Positions 11,769-22,529 of a stretch of 64,000 bases of DNA are shown here, piece after piece. The notes under the pieces are model-generated. The model worked only from the letters and a program-made list of their open reading frames with translations. It made no database searches and was not told where the DNA came from. The translations under genes were made by a program, and so were the position numbers. This DNA is from Beta vulgaris subsp. vulgaris (taxonomy: Eukaryota > Streptophyta > Magnoliopsida > Caryophyllales > Amaranthaceae): the NCBI RefSeq assembly GCF_026745355.1, contig NC_079208.1:58700892-58764891 (forward strand). Direction: 5' to 3'. The stretch's first letter is position 1. Every line of letters starts with the position of its first letter.

Positions 11769-13197
11769 CAATTGTTTAAAGGAAATTAAGAGCAGAAATA
11801 AATAGAGTTGGGGAAATTACAAATAATATATTTACATACACAAACAATATTTGTTACACGAAAACTTAATTATATCTAACACATTTAACTGTTAGATGTT
11901 TATCATCCTTCGTCATATTGTAGTTGGTAGCTTATAATTGTCTTGTAAATCAAATAATATTTTGTATATGATGCAACTTGACTCGCTCTTTAGTAAAATG
12001 CCTTAAAAAAAAGTCGACATTCCTTAAAAGCTTTTATTTTCATTTTTTTTTAATAGTGAGGATAAAGTAAGATCTTTTTCCAAACCTTAATTCTCACAAT
12101 TGTTTTATTAGGTCAGGTACTTAAGAGTAGGGAGAAAGATAAAGAGATACCTATCAATTATGAAAATGTTATGAAAGGAGTCTATAGAAATTTCAAGTCT
12201 CGTATGTTAACACTTACAAAAAGAACGATTATGAGGCAAGCTATACATACATGAGAAACCACATCAATTGTTTTAAAGAAATTAAGAGCAAAAATAAATA
12301 GAGTTTGGGAAATTACAAACAATATATTTACATACACAAATAATATTTGTTACACGAAAACTTAATTATATCTAACACATCTAATTGTTAGATGTTTATC
12401 ATCCCTCGTCATATTGTAGTTGGTAGCTTATAATTGTCTTGTAAATCAAATCCTTAGAAGCTCTTATTTTCATTTTTTTTTTAATAGTAAGGATAAATTA
12501 AGATCTTTTTCCAAACCTTAATTCTCACAATTGTTTTATTAGGTCAGGTATTTAAGAGTAGGGAGAAAGATAAAGAGATCCCAATCAATTATGAAAATGT
12601 TGTGAAAGGAGTCTAGAGAAATTTCAAGTCTCGTATGTTAACACTTACAGAAAGAACGGTTATGAGGCAAGCTATACATACATGAGAAACCACATCAATT
12701 GTTTTAAAGAAATTAAGAGCAGAAATAAATAGAGTTTGGGAAATTACAAACAATATATTTACATACACAAACAATATTTGTTACACGAAAACTTAATTAT
12801 ATCTAACACATCTAACTGTTAGATGTTTATCATCCCTCGTCATATTGTAGTTGGTAGCTTATAATTGTCTTGTAAATCAAATAATATTTTGTATATGATG
12901 CAACTTCACTCGCTCTCTAGTAAAATGCCTTAAAAAAAAAGTCGACATTCCTTGAAAGCTCTTTTTTCATTTTTTTTTTAATAGTAAGGATAAAGTAAGA
13001 TCTTTTTCCAAACCTTAATTCTCACAATTATTTTATTAGGGCAGGTATTTAAGAGTAGGGAGAAAGATAAAGAGATTCCTATCAATTATGAAAATGTTAT
13101 GAAAGGAGTCTATAGAAATTTCAAGTCTCGCATATTCACACTTAAAAAAAAGAACGATTATGAGGCAAGCTATACATACATGAGAAACCACATTCAC
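11769..13197. repeat. Three direct copies of a ~430-500-base repeat
   Basis: Copies begin at about 11769, 12265 and 12695 with a CAATTGTTTTAAAGAAATT-type sequence and run through the same landmarks: a palindromic TAACTGTTAGATG region, CTCGTCATATTGTAG, TTAGGTCAGGTA and GAGGCAAGCTATACATACAT. The middle copy lacks about 65 bases present in the others (after TTGTAAATCAAAT). Copies are nearly identical, so the array is recent. It ends ~175 bases before the start codon of the membrane-protein gene at 13372, so it forms that gene's upstream region. No coding capacity is supported. Confidence 0.85.
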
Positions 13198-13371
13198 TCA
13201 AACAAAAATCTCTCATACATTACATGTTACATCCAAAGGGAGTTTTCTCATCCTCAACTAAAAGACCTCCTATTTGCTCTTTCTTGTCCCAAACAAAATT
13301 GCTATCATTTCCCAATTCTCACTACTTGTTTCTCCTAAGAAAAATAATACATTAGTATCAAGTGAATAGTG

Positions 13372-13719
13372 ATGTCTCTAGCCAAGATAATCATATCAAT
13401 ATACCACCAACTTGCAACTTTAAGATCCACACTTTGTTACGTGGGAACATGGACATCAATGTTGATTTTAACAGTTGTTGTGGCATCTTTAACCCCTGAG
13501 TTAGCCTTCATGTCAGTTGTTTCGCTATCTTCGCCCTACTCGCAATCGTGTGCTATTGAAGGATATGTGAGGATCCCGTTAGATTTGTCTGGTGAAAGAA
13601 TATGTTTACCTGCTCATATGTTGAAGAGATCTTCCTTGGATGTTTTTATCCCAACCTTGTTTTCTATTCTTATTGTGAGTTCTTCTGCTTTACTCCTTAG
13701 ATCTTTGGGGTTTTCCTAA
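13372..13719 (+). CDS. Small two-span membrane protein, cluster member 1
   Basis: 115 residues, one exon. It belongs with three minus-strand relatives at 16316, 21019 and 23539. Shared features in order: a short N-terminus with YHQLAT, a hydrophobic segment at about residues 28-45 ending in the conserved TPELAF, a polar middle with the strongest motif GYVRIPLDLSGERICLP (about residues 64-80), then a C-terminal hydrophobic segment (IPTLFSILIVSSSALLL). The ATG is set by alignment to the other members, all of which begin MSL. This copy differs most: it has an insertion with SSPYSQSCAIE where the others have ASxxCGV. It is on the opposite strand from the other three. No function is recognised; two membrane spans and a conserved loop suggest a membrane-anchored accessory protein, which is inference only. 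Confidence 0.75.
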   Translation: MSLAKIIISIYHQLATLRSTLCYVGTWTSMLILTVVVASLTPELAFMSVVSLSSPYSQSCAIEGYVRIPLDLSGERICLPAHMLKRSSLDVFIPTLFSILIVSSSALLLRSLGFS

Positions 13720-14366
13720 CATTGAAAGAAATTGTATTATTTTGTTGGTAGAGGGTGAAAAAATTGTGAGTTTGGTGATGGATGAGTCATGCCATATGTA
13801 AGGAAGGAAATTCTATCATTATGATTTGGGAAGTTTACTACATTGTTGTTAGGACATTATTGTAATGAGTTTTGAGAATAATTAAGAATTTATAGTATTT
13901 GTTTTATGATTATTGGTATTTCTTTTGCATTTAAGATATATAGTTATTTCTTTGACAACGAGAAAATGTGCATTATTAATTAAATAAGGAAGTACACTCT
14001 AATGGTATTACAACCAAACATAAAACATAACAAACAAAAACTAAAGAAGCTTTATTAGGATGTCATTGATTTTCAATGATTGTGATGCTTGAGGCAAAAC
14101 TGATGGAAGAATCGAAATTCGTTCAGGACAACTAATAATCAACGGCAAAATAGCTCATTATCCAAAACTATTTATATAAATAAAACTCCTTATTCCTCCA
14201 TTATATACAAATCGCAGCAAAGATATTAATTCAATATAGGATTTCATATTTACATGTAAACTGCAACAAAGATATAGTTATCATTCCATGAAGTGCAAAA
14301 CTCCAATAATTTGATATCATGGCATACTGGATGATGTGGTATTTGTGAGTACATCACACCCAAAAA

Positions 14367-14438
14367 AGGGCCCAACCGGGTTCGAACCGGTGACCTCTTG
14401 ATCTGCAGTCAAATGCTCTACCACTGAGCTATGGACCC
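14367..14438 (-). tRNA. tRNA-Cys (GCA)
   Basis: Read on the minus strand, the acceptor stem GGGTCCA pairs with TGGGCCC, with one T-G pair. The D arm is AGCTCAGTGGTAGAGC. The anticodon loop CTGCAGA, closed by TTTGA/TCAAG, gives anticodon GCA (cysteine). The T arm contains ACCGGTTCGAACCCGGT. The discriminator base is T (U73), as expected for tRNA-Cys. No intron. Confidence 0.97.
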
Positions 14439-14770
14439 TCAATGCAAAGATAGCACAAATACTAGAATTAAACTAACGCGTTTCTGTTTTGGACTGCGTG
14501 CGGAGAAAATTTACTCATCCAAACATAATTGGTCCCAAATTTAGGAAAAAGTAAACAATATTATGGGGAATAGTAATTAAAAAAGATTTTCGTTTAACAC
14601 CAATTAATATTAGACAGAAGATAAATAAAAGTAGTGATATCAAAAACAAAAAAAATTTGTGGTAGCTCAACTATTTTATATTAGCATTGATGGAGTGGCC
14701 TTAATTGAGGTTATCATTCATAATACTACTTTTTTCATCTGGTCAATAGTGACGATTGTGTAAAAATATA

Positions 14771-14861
14771 CTTCCTCCGTTCCAAAATAAGTGAAACGCT
14801 TCTCTCATTTATGTGAGAGCTTTTTGAGACAAGTGTTTCACTTATCTTGGAACGGAGGAAG
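14771..14861. mobile_element. Very short Stowaway-like MITE (91 bases)
   Basis: Almost one inverted repeat: the left arm CTTCCTCCGTTCCAAAATAA continues into AGTGAAACGC and is mirrored at the right by GCGTTTCACTTAT-like sequence and GGAACGGAGGAAG. TA flanks both ends (14769-14770 and 14862-14863). Only a short inner loop separates the arms. Confidence 0.8.
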
Positions 14862-14869
14862 TATAATAA

Positions 14870-16310
14870 GGTTGTTTTATAAATAAGTTGATAATCAATA
14901 GTTGAGTACAACATCACGTAAGTCCTAACATATATTGCCAAGAAAAGTAATAGTAGAAGGCTCGAAGCACTACTACTACTGAATATTAGACGATTAATGG
15001 TTATACTGAGTTTGTTAACATGGATGATGGATCTTCATTGATCATATTTTATCTATTTTTTATTAGTTGATTTGTTTCTTTAATCATATTTGTCGAGACA
15101 CTAATTTGAACATTAATAACTCTCATCATCAACAAGAAAAAACATTACAAGTTGATATTTTGACTATATCTTTCCTTAAATACAAATCACAAGAGATAAT
15201 CAACGTCATATGTGTATGTAATATAAATAGTGTCAAATAAAGTTAAATAGTCATCTAATAAAAATCGAAGGAAGAATTAATTAAAGTGAAATAAGCCTAT
15301 TTTACAAATAGTAAGAGACACTTCGAGGTAATGTTTCTCAAGAGAGAAAAACAATACCTTATATATAAAAAAAAATATATGCCAAAATATTTATCTGTTG
15401 GCTATAAAAATTATCAACCCTTAAGAAAGAGGAAAAAATCACGAAAAGCATTTGTTAGTCCGTGTAGGATGGACATCATAATACATGTATTTAACAAAAA
15501 GTTCAATTTTCAACGATCGACATGTGAGCCATGAGCTGATCGAAAAATTGAAGTCGTGACTCGTGAGTCCAAGCAATATTATTCAAGAGGTAATTAATAA
15601 ATCGGAGGTGTGTTCGAGAGCTCAACTTGTTTGCCTCTCTTTTTAGCTTGTTGGCATTGATCTTAATGGTCATTGCCTTAAAAACTTCAAAGCGAAGGCG
15701 GCACCTCTGTTACATCTAATGGTTTTCAGCACGCCCACTCATCTGCGTTTCTCCTACCTTCTGGAGAAAGCTGAAATCCTGTCGAGCGAGAGTAATGAGT
15801 CACAACGAACATGACTCATATAAAGATCATGAGCCTAGAATCCCAAGCGATAGCAAATTGTTGGGATTGCTCATGCTACGAGATGCGACGCTCGCCGTTG
15901 GTTCTTCGTTGTCCAACCCGCAAACGTCTTTCGCTTCTTCTACCTCATTTATCAGCCATCCAAAGTTTAAATCCACCATCGCAAACAATGACCAGCAACG
16001 CCCCCTTCCTACACGACTTTTTATCAGTTCTACTTATTTTGATTTTAGTTAAAATATACAAGCTCATAAAGCTCATTTAGGTTCGTTTGTTTGGTTTAGA
16101 TTTGAATGCAATAACATTAGGCTGTACTTCCACACCTAATTAATGCACAATTTCTCTTTGTAAAAAAAAAAAAGCCAAGTAATAACTAGAACCTATGCAA
16201 GAAAACACAATACTACATATATAATCAAATAGCTAAAACAAAATTGTGTTGGATATCATAATAATGTGCCCAAAAACAAAGTAACAAAATGAATTCTCAA
16301 GAACTACTAT
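14870..16310. other. Intergenic DNA without a supported gene
   Basis: AT-rich sequence to ~15540, then a more balanced stretch (15540-16060) with overlapping short open frames. None has recognisable motifs or a matching reading in cluster neighbours, and I do not support them as genes. Confidence 0.5.
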
Positions 16311-16315
16311 TGTTC

Positions 16316-16669
16316 CTAAATGACATCTTCCGAATTTTGGTGGTAGGACCAGCCGATGGATGAGAGAACCAAGCCAGAACAAGCCACAATAATAGGAGCA
16401 AATATGAGTGGAATTAAAGCATCAAAAGAAGACCCCTTAACAATATGTGAAGGCAAACACAAACTTTGCCCAGGCAAATCTAGAGGGACCTTCACGTAGC
16501 CGTGGACTCCGCATCCACGAGACGCCCATAAGAAGGCTAGCTCTGGGGAGAATGCCGCCACAGCCGCGACCACGACCAACACTCCGGCCCACATCCCAGC
16601 ACGGCAGAGTGATCCACAATAAGTTGCTAATTGATGATACATAGAGTTTAAGGCCAAAAAGAGAGACAT
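16316..16669 (-). CDS. Small two-span membrane protein, cluster member 2
   Basis: 117 residues from the MSLFLALNSMYHQLAT start at 16669, chosen because it aligns with the MSL starts of the other members; an in-frame ATG further upstream at 16762 would add 31 residues. Membrane segments lie at about residues 28-43 (VLVVVAAVAAFSPELAF) and 87-105 (IPLIFAPIIVACSGLVLSS). The conserved loop reads GYVKVPLDLPGQSLCLP. The C-terminus continues past the second membrane segment into GWSYHQNSEDVI, the longest tail of the family, and looks intact. No function is recognised. Of the three minus-strand copies this one shows no sign of damage. Confidence 0.75.
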   Translation of the reverse strand: MSLFLALNSMYHQLATYCGSLCRAGMWAGVLVVVAAVAAFSPELAFLWASRGCGVHGYVKVPLDLPGQSLCLPSHIVKGSSFDALIPLIFAPIIVACSGLVLSSIGWSYHQNSEDVI

Positions 16670-17504
16670 ACTAATAATATGATAAGTTTGTTCAAAGGAA
16701 ATTGCAAGAATAAGGCTTTTTGTATGATCAGCAAAAGTATAGCTGATAATTAATAGTAGCAAACAAATTCTTTTGACATTGACTTGTTCTCTTTAATTTA
16801 GAATTAGTAATGGATAACCTCATCTCACCCATTATATGCCAATATGCCATACATTGACTTATTAAGTTATTATTGTATATCGTATCAAATGAGATTGTAC
16901 AAAATACAAATAAACTGAAGGATTCAACTGTTTTTGCCAATGTGATTTGCTACCATTCTTTTTTTTCTTTTTTTTAAAATGCAGCCAACTTAAATAACGA
17001 TGTCAAATATAGTCTTACAATTCGAGATCAGAAAATCCTTATAATAACCAGGAGATAGGGGAAAACCTAATTACGTTACTTCTACTATTCATATACCATT
17101 CTAACGGACCAATGTTTCTCCTAACTTATATATTTTTGTTTATGTCATACAAAAAGTTTCAATTAATGTTGTTTTGTAACTTGGTTTAAAAGAAAAAGGA
17201 GGAAAATCATTTACTATCGATCCTTAATATTCAAAACAAGTAAAATATTATATTCAAATCAAAATATGTTCTATTTTCCTTAATTCTCGTGAAAAATGTG
17301 AAATAAGAATTATAAAAGCATTTTGGGACAGAACGAATATACTCAATCAAAAAAGTTGTGAATAAAACGACGCCTCACTAAGTGATTCTTGATTGGATTA
17401 TAGTTGGGAGCTATGAAATTATCCAAGTTAGATTCATCTAATTGAATCAATACTCCAAAATCTAATGTTCCACCTATTAATATTTGTTATCATTTACTTA
17501 TTTA

Positions 17505-17845
17505 CCCCCTCCGTCTCATAATATAGTGTTTATTTCTCATTTTTTACGAGAATTAAGGTAAATGGAACATGAATGATAAACCATTAATGTTGTGGGGGAA
17601 AATAGCTGATTTTAGGAGAGAGAATGGTGAATAATGGGTGAAAGATCATTAATAAATATATGATTTATTCAACCCTTAGGTTCAATATACAAAGAAAAAA
17701 AAATATTTCCAAGAAGCAAATAAATGATGGTTGCATGGTGTTTTAGGCACATCAATGGAAATTGTGGAATTAAAAAATAAAACAAGAACAATATTTTGAG
17801 ACACCCAAAATGAAATGCAAGCACTATATTATGGGACCGAGGGGG
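17505..17845. mobile_element. Stowaway-like MITE (341 bases)
   Basis: Ends CCCCCTCCGTCTCATAATAT and the near reverse complement ATATTATGGGACCGAGGGGG, with TA on both sides (17503-17504 and 17846-17847). Confidence 0.8.
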
Positions 17846-17899
17846 TAAATAGTAGTAAGATAAGTAAAATTAAAACATGCATCACGCACCAACAATATA

Positions 17900-18156
17900 C
17901 TCCCTCTGTTTTTTTTTATCTTTCTCACTTTTTTGTGCACATCTCCCAATGCACATTTTTGAACTTAAATATCTTTTATCATATAATAGTAAAACTTATA
18001 ACGATTGAATATTAATAATGTACTAATTGAGACGAATCAAACAAGACCCCACATGACTATATTTTTTCTTATAAATTGAAAAAAAATTGAGAAGATTCTC
18101 TCTAAGTACGAATAGTGTCAAGATTCTAAGTGAGAACAATAAAAAAACAGAGGGAG
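17900..18156. mobile_element. Stowaway-like MITE (257 bases)
   Basis: Starts CTCCCTCTGTTTTTTTTT and ends AAAAAAACAGAGGGAG, flanked by TA (17898-17899 and 18157-18158). A close full-length relative lies at 39820-40079. Confidence 0.85.
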
Positions 18157-18159
18157 TAA

Positions 18160-19218
18160 CAGCTAAATAAAAGCAAAGGGGATAAGATTGATGAAAAGCC
18201 ACATACAAAAGACGAACACAATCTTGCTAAAAAAGTTAAGGGAAAATGCAGCATACATATGAACTTTCTACTTGAAAATTTTTATAAACTAAGGAGTTGT
18301 TCGGTTCACTATTTTCGGGATTCAAAAAATGGAGTTAATTATCGATTTCTTTTCTTCTTGTTTGATTTAAATCATCATCAATCCATTACCGGTCATTACT
18401 TGATGGTAATAGATTATATCAATTTGTTGCTTTCCCCTCCCATCAAGTAACAAAATATATTAGTTGGTGCTAATGGTTACCGTTCATTTTCATTCATTTG
18501 CAAACTAAATACTCAATAAAGGTAATTACTTTTTGTTACTATTTTCCTACTTTATATGTATTCATTCCCTTTCTATTGCATATTAATTAAAATACGACTC
18601 TAAAGCACAGGAATTATGGCGATATATCTAACTAAAACACAACATAACATAAAAAAAAAGTATTATTTGATACATGATCATAACTCACATGCAGAGGGGT
18701 CTTAGACACATGAGCAAAGTGAGCGACCGCTCAGGACCTCCAATTTTTAAGGGCCCCATATATGTTTTATTTTCTTATTTTTAGGTTCTTTGAGTTTAGA
18801 TGGAAAATACATTTGTTAATCTAAAATTTTTGCCACTAATCTATGTACTTTTTTTCATATATATTTCATAACTTATTCTAGTTTTATCCTTGATATATCT
18901 TTAATATATCTTTACCATATATTCTTTTAAATCTAAATTGTCTCGTTGCTAAAAATGAAAACTACATTGAAGTATCTAAGAAAGTTAATTCATTTTTCAA
19001 CCATTTTAAATAAAAAAATTAAATTAGTTATTAGTAATACAGGATTAGAGATCCGTTTCATATCCCTATAGAGTTGATGTTTAATGTATTATGTGAGACG
19101 TCCATAGTCACATGCTCTTGGATACATCATTTTCGTAAGAGAAATCAAAATATATCCGCTGCCAGTAGGATGGAATATATTTTGCAATGAATTAATGATT
19201 ATATGCCAAGTTGCCAAC
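18160..19218. other. Intergenic DNA, probably decayed transposon sequence
   Basis: AT-rich with no supported frame. A stretch at ~18690-18775 (GAGCGACCGCTCAGGACCTC, then a GGGCCCC run) resembles the edges of old hAT-type insertions, but no termini could be fixed. Confidence 0.35.
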
Positions 19219-19292
19219 GGTGTCGTGGTGTAGTTGGTTATCACGTCAGTCTAACACACTGAAGGTCTCCGGTTCGAACCCGGGCGACGCCA
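19219..19292 (+). tRNA. tRNA-Val (AAC), second identical copy
   Basis: All 74 bases match the gene at 11634, including the anticodon loop CTAACAC and the A discriminator. The flanks differ, so the tRNA was not copied as part of a long recent duplication that is still visible. A T-rich terminator follows (ATTTTTTTACA). The region just after it is tandemly duplicated (19291-19514). Confidence 0.97.
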
Positions 19293-19514
19293 ATCTAATT
19301 TTTTTACATTTTTTTAAATTTCCTTCTGATACCTGTGCGGCATTTATCATAGAACTAATTCTCCCATCCCGGCACGAGTCCGCTTATATGGCCCACGGAC
19401 CAACCTAATTTTTTTTACATTTTTTTTAATTTCCTTCTGATACCTGTGCGGCATTTATCATAGAACTAATTCTCCCATCCCGGCACGAGTCCGCTTATAT
19501 GGCCCACGGACCAA
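19291..19514. repeat. Two tandem ~110-base units after tRNA-Val
   Basis: Units start at 19291 and 19401. Both run CTAATTTTTTT, TTCCTTCTGATACCTGTGCG, CTCCCATCCCGGCACGAGTC and GCCCACGGACCAA with almost no differences, so the duplication is recent. No coding is supported. Confidence 0.9.
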
Positions 19515-19982
19515 ATGCCTCTTTATTTTTTTAGTCTAAAATTGTCCAAAAAAAAAACAACATAAAATACAGGTCAGGCAAGAAAGAAAGTGAAGGATTC
19601 AAATCTCAACAGTCAACTAAATACTAGTGAGGCAACTTGGCCACAGCCCACAACTACAGTGTAAGTTTGCAACTTGAAATTATCAAGAGTATTGTTCTAA
19701 ATCCAAGCTTACTGAAACTATGATACATACTTCAAGTTGTTATAAAGAATTTCGAGGACAGCTAATATTGGTTTTAATATGTCTAATTATTCCGCACCAG
19801 TTGGTTTTATTTTTTGATGTTGAAAATAAGTATGGTAATTTAGAGTTTATTAGATTCCAACTGCTTTAGATATGAGCCGGGATATATCTAATTGGAGACA
19901 AAGCTCTCACAAGAAGTGTAGATGTATTTACAAGGCACATATCCAAAAGAATTACAAAAATGAAGGATCCAATTAATTGTTA

Positions 19983-20241
19983 CTCCCTCCGTCTTTTATT
20001 AGTTTACCCCTTTCTTTGGGGCACATTTGCCGAGATACTAATTTGAACCTTAATATTTTTAATTTTCGATAAGCAAAAATTACAAAAAGTTGATATTTGG
20101 ATAATACACATTGAGACGAATCCAACAAGATCTCACATGACTATATTTTTCCTTAAATATAACTTACAAAAGATAGTCAAAGTCATGTATGTGAATAGTG
20201 TCAAAAGTCAAAAGGGGTAAACTAATAAAAGACGGAGGGAG
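19983..20241. mobile_element. Stowaway-like MITE (259 bases)
   Basis: Starts CTCCCTCCGTCTTTTATTAG and ends with its reverse complement CTAATAAAAGACGGAGGGAG; TA on both sides. A truncated relative lies near 30430-30488. Confidence 0.85.
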
Positions 20242-20427
20242 TATTAGGCAACTACTAGGATGTCTTGCTATGCTTTTTTTTTTCCCTTATCATTATGTAG
20301 TTAGATATTTTAGTTTCTAACAATGAGTAGAACTCCTATCAAGTAATTTCCTCGATAAAACGTAGATCACTATCAAGTGGTATATTTGTAATAAAAATCA
20401 AAGTATATGTAATTAAATTGGTAGGAT

Positions 20428-20659
20428 TAGGAATGGCAACGGGTCGGACTTGGGCCGGATTATGCATAATCCGACTCCGACCCTATAGAAAGTCGGATTT
20501 TAAATCTGAGTCCGAGTCCGACTCCGACCCTCCTCCGACTCGGAGTCGGATTTTTTAAACGGAGTCGGAGTTGGATTACCTTTTTGTCGGAGTCAACTCG
20601 GATTTTTTCCTTCGGATCGGAACGGACTAGGGTCGGATTCGGACTGGATTGCCATCCTA
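20428..20659. mobile_element. hAT-like MITE with G/C-rich arms
   Basis: The left end TAGGAATGGCAACGGGTCGG is mirrored by the right end GGATTGCCATCCTA. The inside is built from repeated GACTCCGA/TCGGAGTC words. Outside are GGTAGGAT (left) and GATAGGAC (right), an imperfect 8-base direct repeat as expected for hAT elements. Confidence 0.6.
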
Positions 20660-20870
20660 GATAGGACAAATAGTCTACAAAGTTGTCATTCACCTTCTTT
20701 GCACAAATAATAATAGTAGCAGTTGACTGTTGTATTAACATTTTGAGCAGCACTTGACTATTGTCATACATAAATTACAACATTAAGAACAAATCTCATA
20801 ACTGGTTCAAAACTAATCAAACAAAGGACAATGTCAAATAGTGATAATTTCCTTCCAACTCACATTACAT

Positions 20871-20971
20871 AACTTGGCCTAGTGATTAAGATTGATGTGC
20901 TGGTCCGAATCCCCCTCCCCTTCTTCGTACTTTGTACTGCCTTCGTGGCTCATATGGATAAAAAAAAAACG
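20871..20971 (+). mobile_element. Short tRNA-derived SINE with poly(A) tail
   Basis: Begins with an A-box-like TGGCCTAGTGATTAAG and a B-box-like GGTCCGAATCCCC, the two internal pol III promoter parts of tRNA-derived SINEs, and ends in an A10 tail. TTACAT lies on both sides (20865-20870 and 20972-20977). The matching position in the duplicated block (~23500) lacks the insert, which confirms its limits. Confidence 0.8.
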
Positions 20972-21018
20972 TTACATGACAAATCCACACAGCCAATTAT
21001 TACTAGTCGTAGGACAAG

Positions 21019-21336
21019 CTAAAGGATGAAAACCACTAGACCAGAAAAAGCTACGAGAATTGGAGCAAATATGAGTACTACAAAAGTATCAAAGTATGAC
21101 CCCTTAACCACATTAGAAGGCAAACACAAACTCTTTCCAGGCAAATCCAATGGAATTCTCACGTAATCTTTAACCCCGCAACTATGAGACGCCCATAAGA
21201 AGGCTACTTCCGGCGACAGTGCACCTATAGATGCTACCAGTACCAGCAATACAGAAAAAATTCCAACACGGCAGAAAAATCGAATGCGAGTTGCTAGTTG
21301 ATCATACATTGAGCTTAAGAACAAAGAGAGCGACAT
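21019..21336 (-). CDS. Small two-span membrane protein, cluster member 3 (shortened tail)
   Basis: 105 residues from MSLSLFLSSMYDQLAT. Membrane segments: about residues 27-44 (VLLVLVASIGALSPEVAF) and 86-104 (VVLIFAPILVAFSGLVV). The conserved loop is DYVRIPLDLPGKSLCLP. Its closest relative is the broken copy at 23539-24113. After SGLVV this copy has one extra base compared with that relative, which shifts the frame and ends the protein at FIL instead of a further short tail. Member 2 also keeps a longer tail, so the shift is probably a loss here. The core and both membrane segments remain, so it may still be functional. The promoter region is shared with member 4. Confidence 0.7.
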   Translation of the reverse strand: MSLSLFLSSMYDQLATRIRFFCRVGIFSVLLVLVASIGALSPEVAFLWASHSCGVKDYVRIPLDLPGKSLCLPSNVVKGSYFDTFVVLIFAPILVAFSGLVVFIL

Positions 21337-21653
21337 TCTGAATTTCTGATAATAATGTAAAGATTTTCAAGGAGAATGATGAAAAGATGAGGCTATATTT
21401 TGTATCAGTAGTTCAGCACAACTAAAATATAAGTCTGATTTTGACTAATTCTGTCTAATATGGATAATGGACCACCTCATCTCTAGCATTACACGACATA
21501 GATCACTTAATTTATGTAGCATGTGGAATGAGAATGTTAAATGTAAACAAAACAGAATGAAGGATTTAATAGTTAGTTGGTGTGCAACTTGCCAACAAAT
21601 ATAGTGCAACCTGGAGATTCGGAAGATATGGAAAGAGTACTTAGGGCATGTTC

Positions 21654-21802
21654 TCTCCAGCTTATTTTCAGTTCAATTCAATTCAGTTCAGTTCAACTTT
21701 TAACAATATTTTTACTCTCACGTATCACTAATCATTTCAGTTAAGTTCAGTTCAATTCTATTCTATTCAGTTCGGTTGTTTTATGCCGAAAAGAACAAGC
21801 CC
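21654..21802. mobile_element. Tourist-like MITE (149 bases)
   Basis: GGGCATGTTCT at the left and AGAACAAGCCC at the right are inverted copies. TTA lies on both sides (21651-21653 and 21803-21805), the PIF/Harbinger-type target duplication. It is absent from the matching place in the second block (near 25393-25400). Confidence 0.75.
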
Positions 21803-21867
21803 TTAGTAGTTTAGTACTATTCTATATGTCTAATTGTCTATATCAAACATTCTTCATCAGATTCTTA

Positions 21868-22231
21868 GGCTCCGTTTGGTTGGATGTAAAACATTTTTAA
21901 TCTAAAATGATTTTTTATGTAAAACATTTTACAAAGGAAAATTCAAATGCAAAGCTAATTTTCTTTTGTTTGGTTCAATGTAAAAAAAAGTTACGAAAAT
22001 AGAAAAATGGAAGAGGAGGGGAGAGGATGGATAAGAGGATAGTAAAAGGTTGTTAAGGAAAAGAGAGGAAAATGTGTTTTCCCTTCTTTTTGAAAGGAAA
22101 ATGATTTTCACCTAAAGCTCTCTTGATGGAAATCTTGTTTTACATCCCTTATCAACCCAAACAACGGAAAATGAAAGGAAAAGGAAAACTCATTTTCATG
22201 GAAAATATTTTACACCCTACCAAACGGAACC
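21868..22231. mobile_element. Tourist-like MITE (364 bases)
   Basis: GGCTCCGTTTGGT and ACCAAACGGAACC form perfect terminal inverted repeats. TTA flanks both ends (21865-21867 and 22232-22234). The second block runs from CTTCATCAG straight on through this position (near 25455-25470) without the insert. Confidence 0.85.
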
Positions 22232-22529
22232 TTAATCTTGGACATTTTATTTTACCTCAATACCCATATGATTATATGAAATCTTCTCATAAAATTATCA
22301 TAATGAGGTTATTGTTATATACAAATACGACAATAAGCCAATAATGCATGTATGAAGTTACTCATAATATTACACCATCATTTGAGTATATGATGAATTG
22401 ATGACTAATAACACGGAAGACGGGTTGTAATGAAAATTTTAAATACATACAAAGAAATTAAAATTGTTTAAGTGGCAATGAGTATAAAAAAAAATGAGAA
22501 CGTACAGATATTTTCTTATACATTAATCA

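Larger units (their letters stand above)
20770..22525. repeat. Duplicated block, copy A (contains cluster member 3)
   Basis: From ~20770 (CATTAAGAACAAATCTCAT) to ~22525 the sequence matches the block at 23402-26125 in the same order and orientation: 3' flank, membrane-protein gene, promoter (AAGTCTGATTTTGACTAATT), a GTGCAACCTGGAG landmark, and a distal part ending GAAATTAAAATTGTTTAA. Insertions special to this copy are the SINE at 20871 and the MITEs at 21654 and 21868. Confidence 0.85.

Noticed and set aside
13099..13338. Plus-strand frame of 79 residues just before cluster member 1
   Set aside because: Its first half is the third copy of the upstream repeat and the matching frames in the other copies are broken.
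15795..16080. Two overlapping plus-strand frames of 85 and 89 residues
   Set aside because: No motif, no promoter, two competing frames and no related sequence in the cluster.
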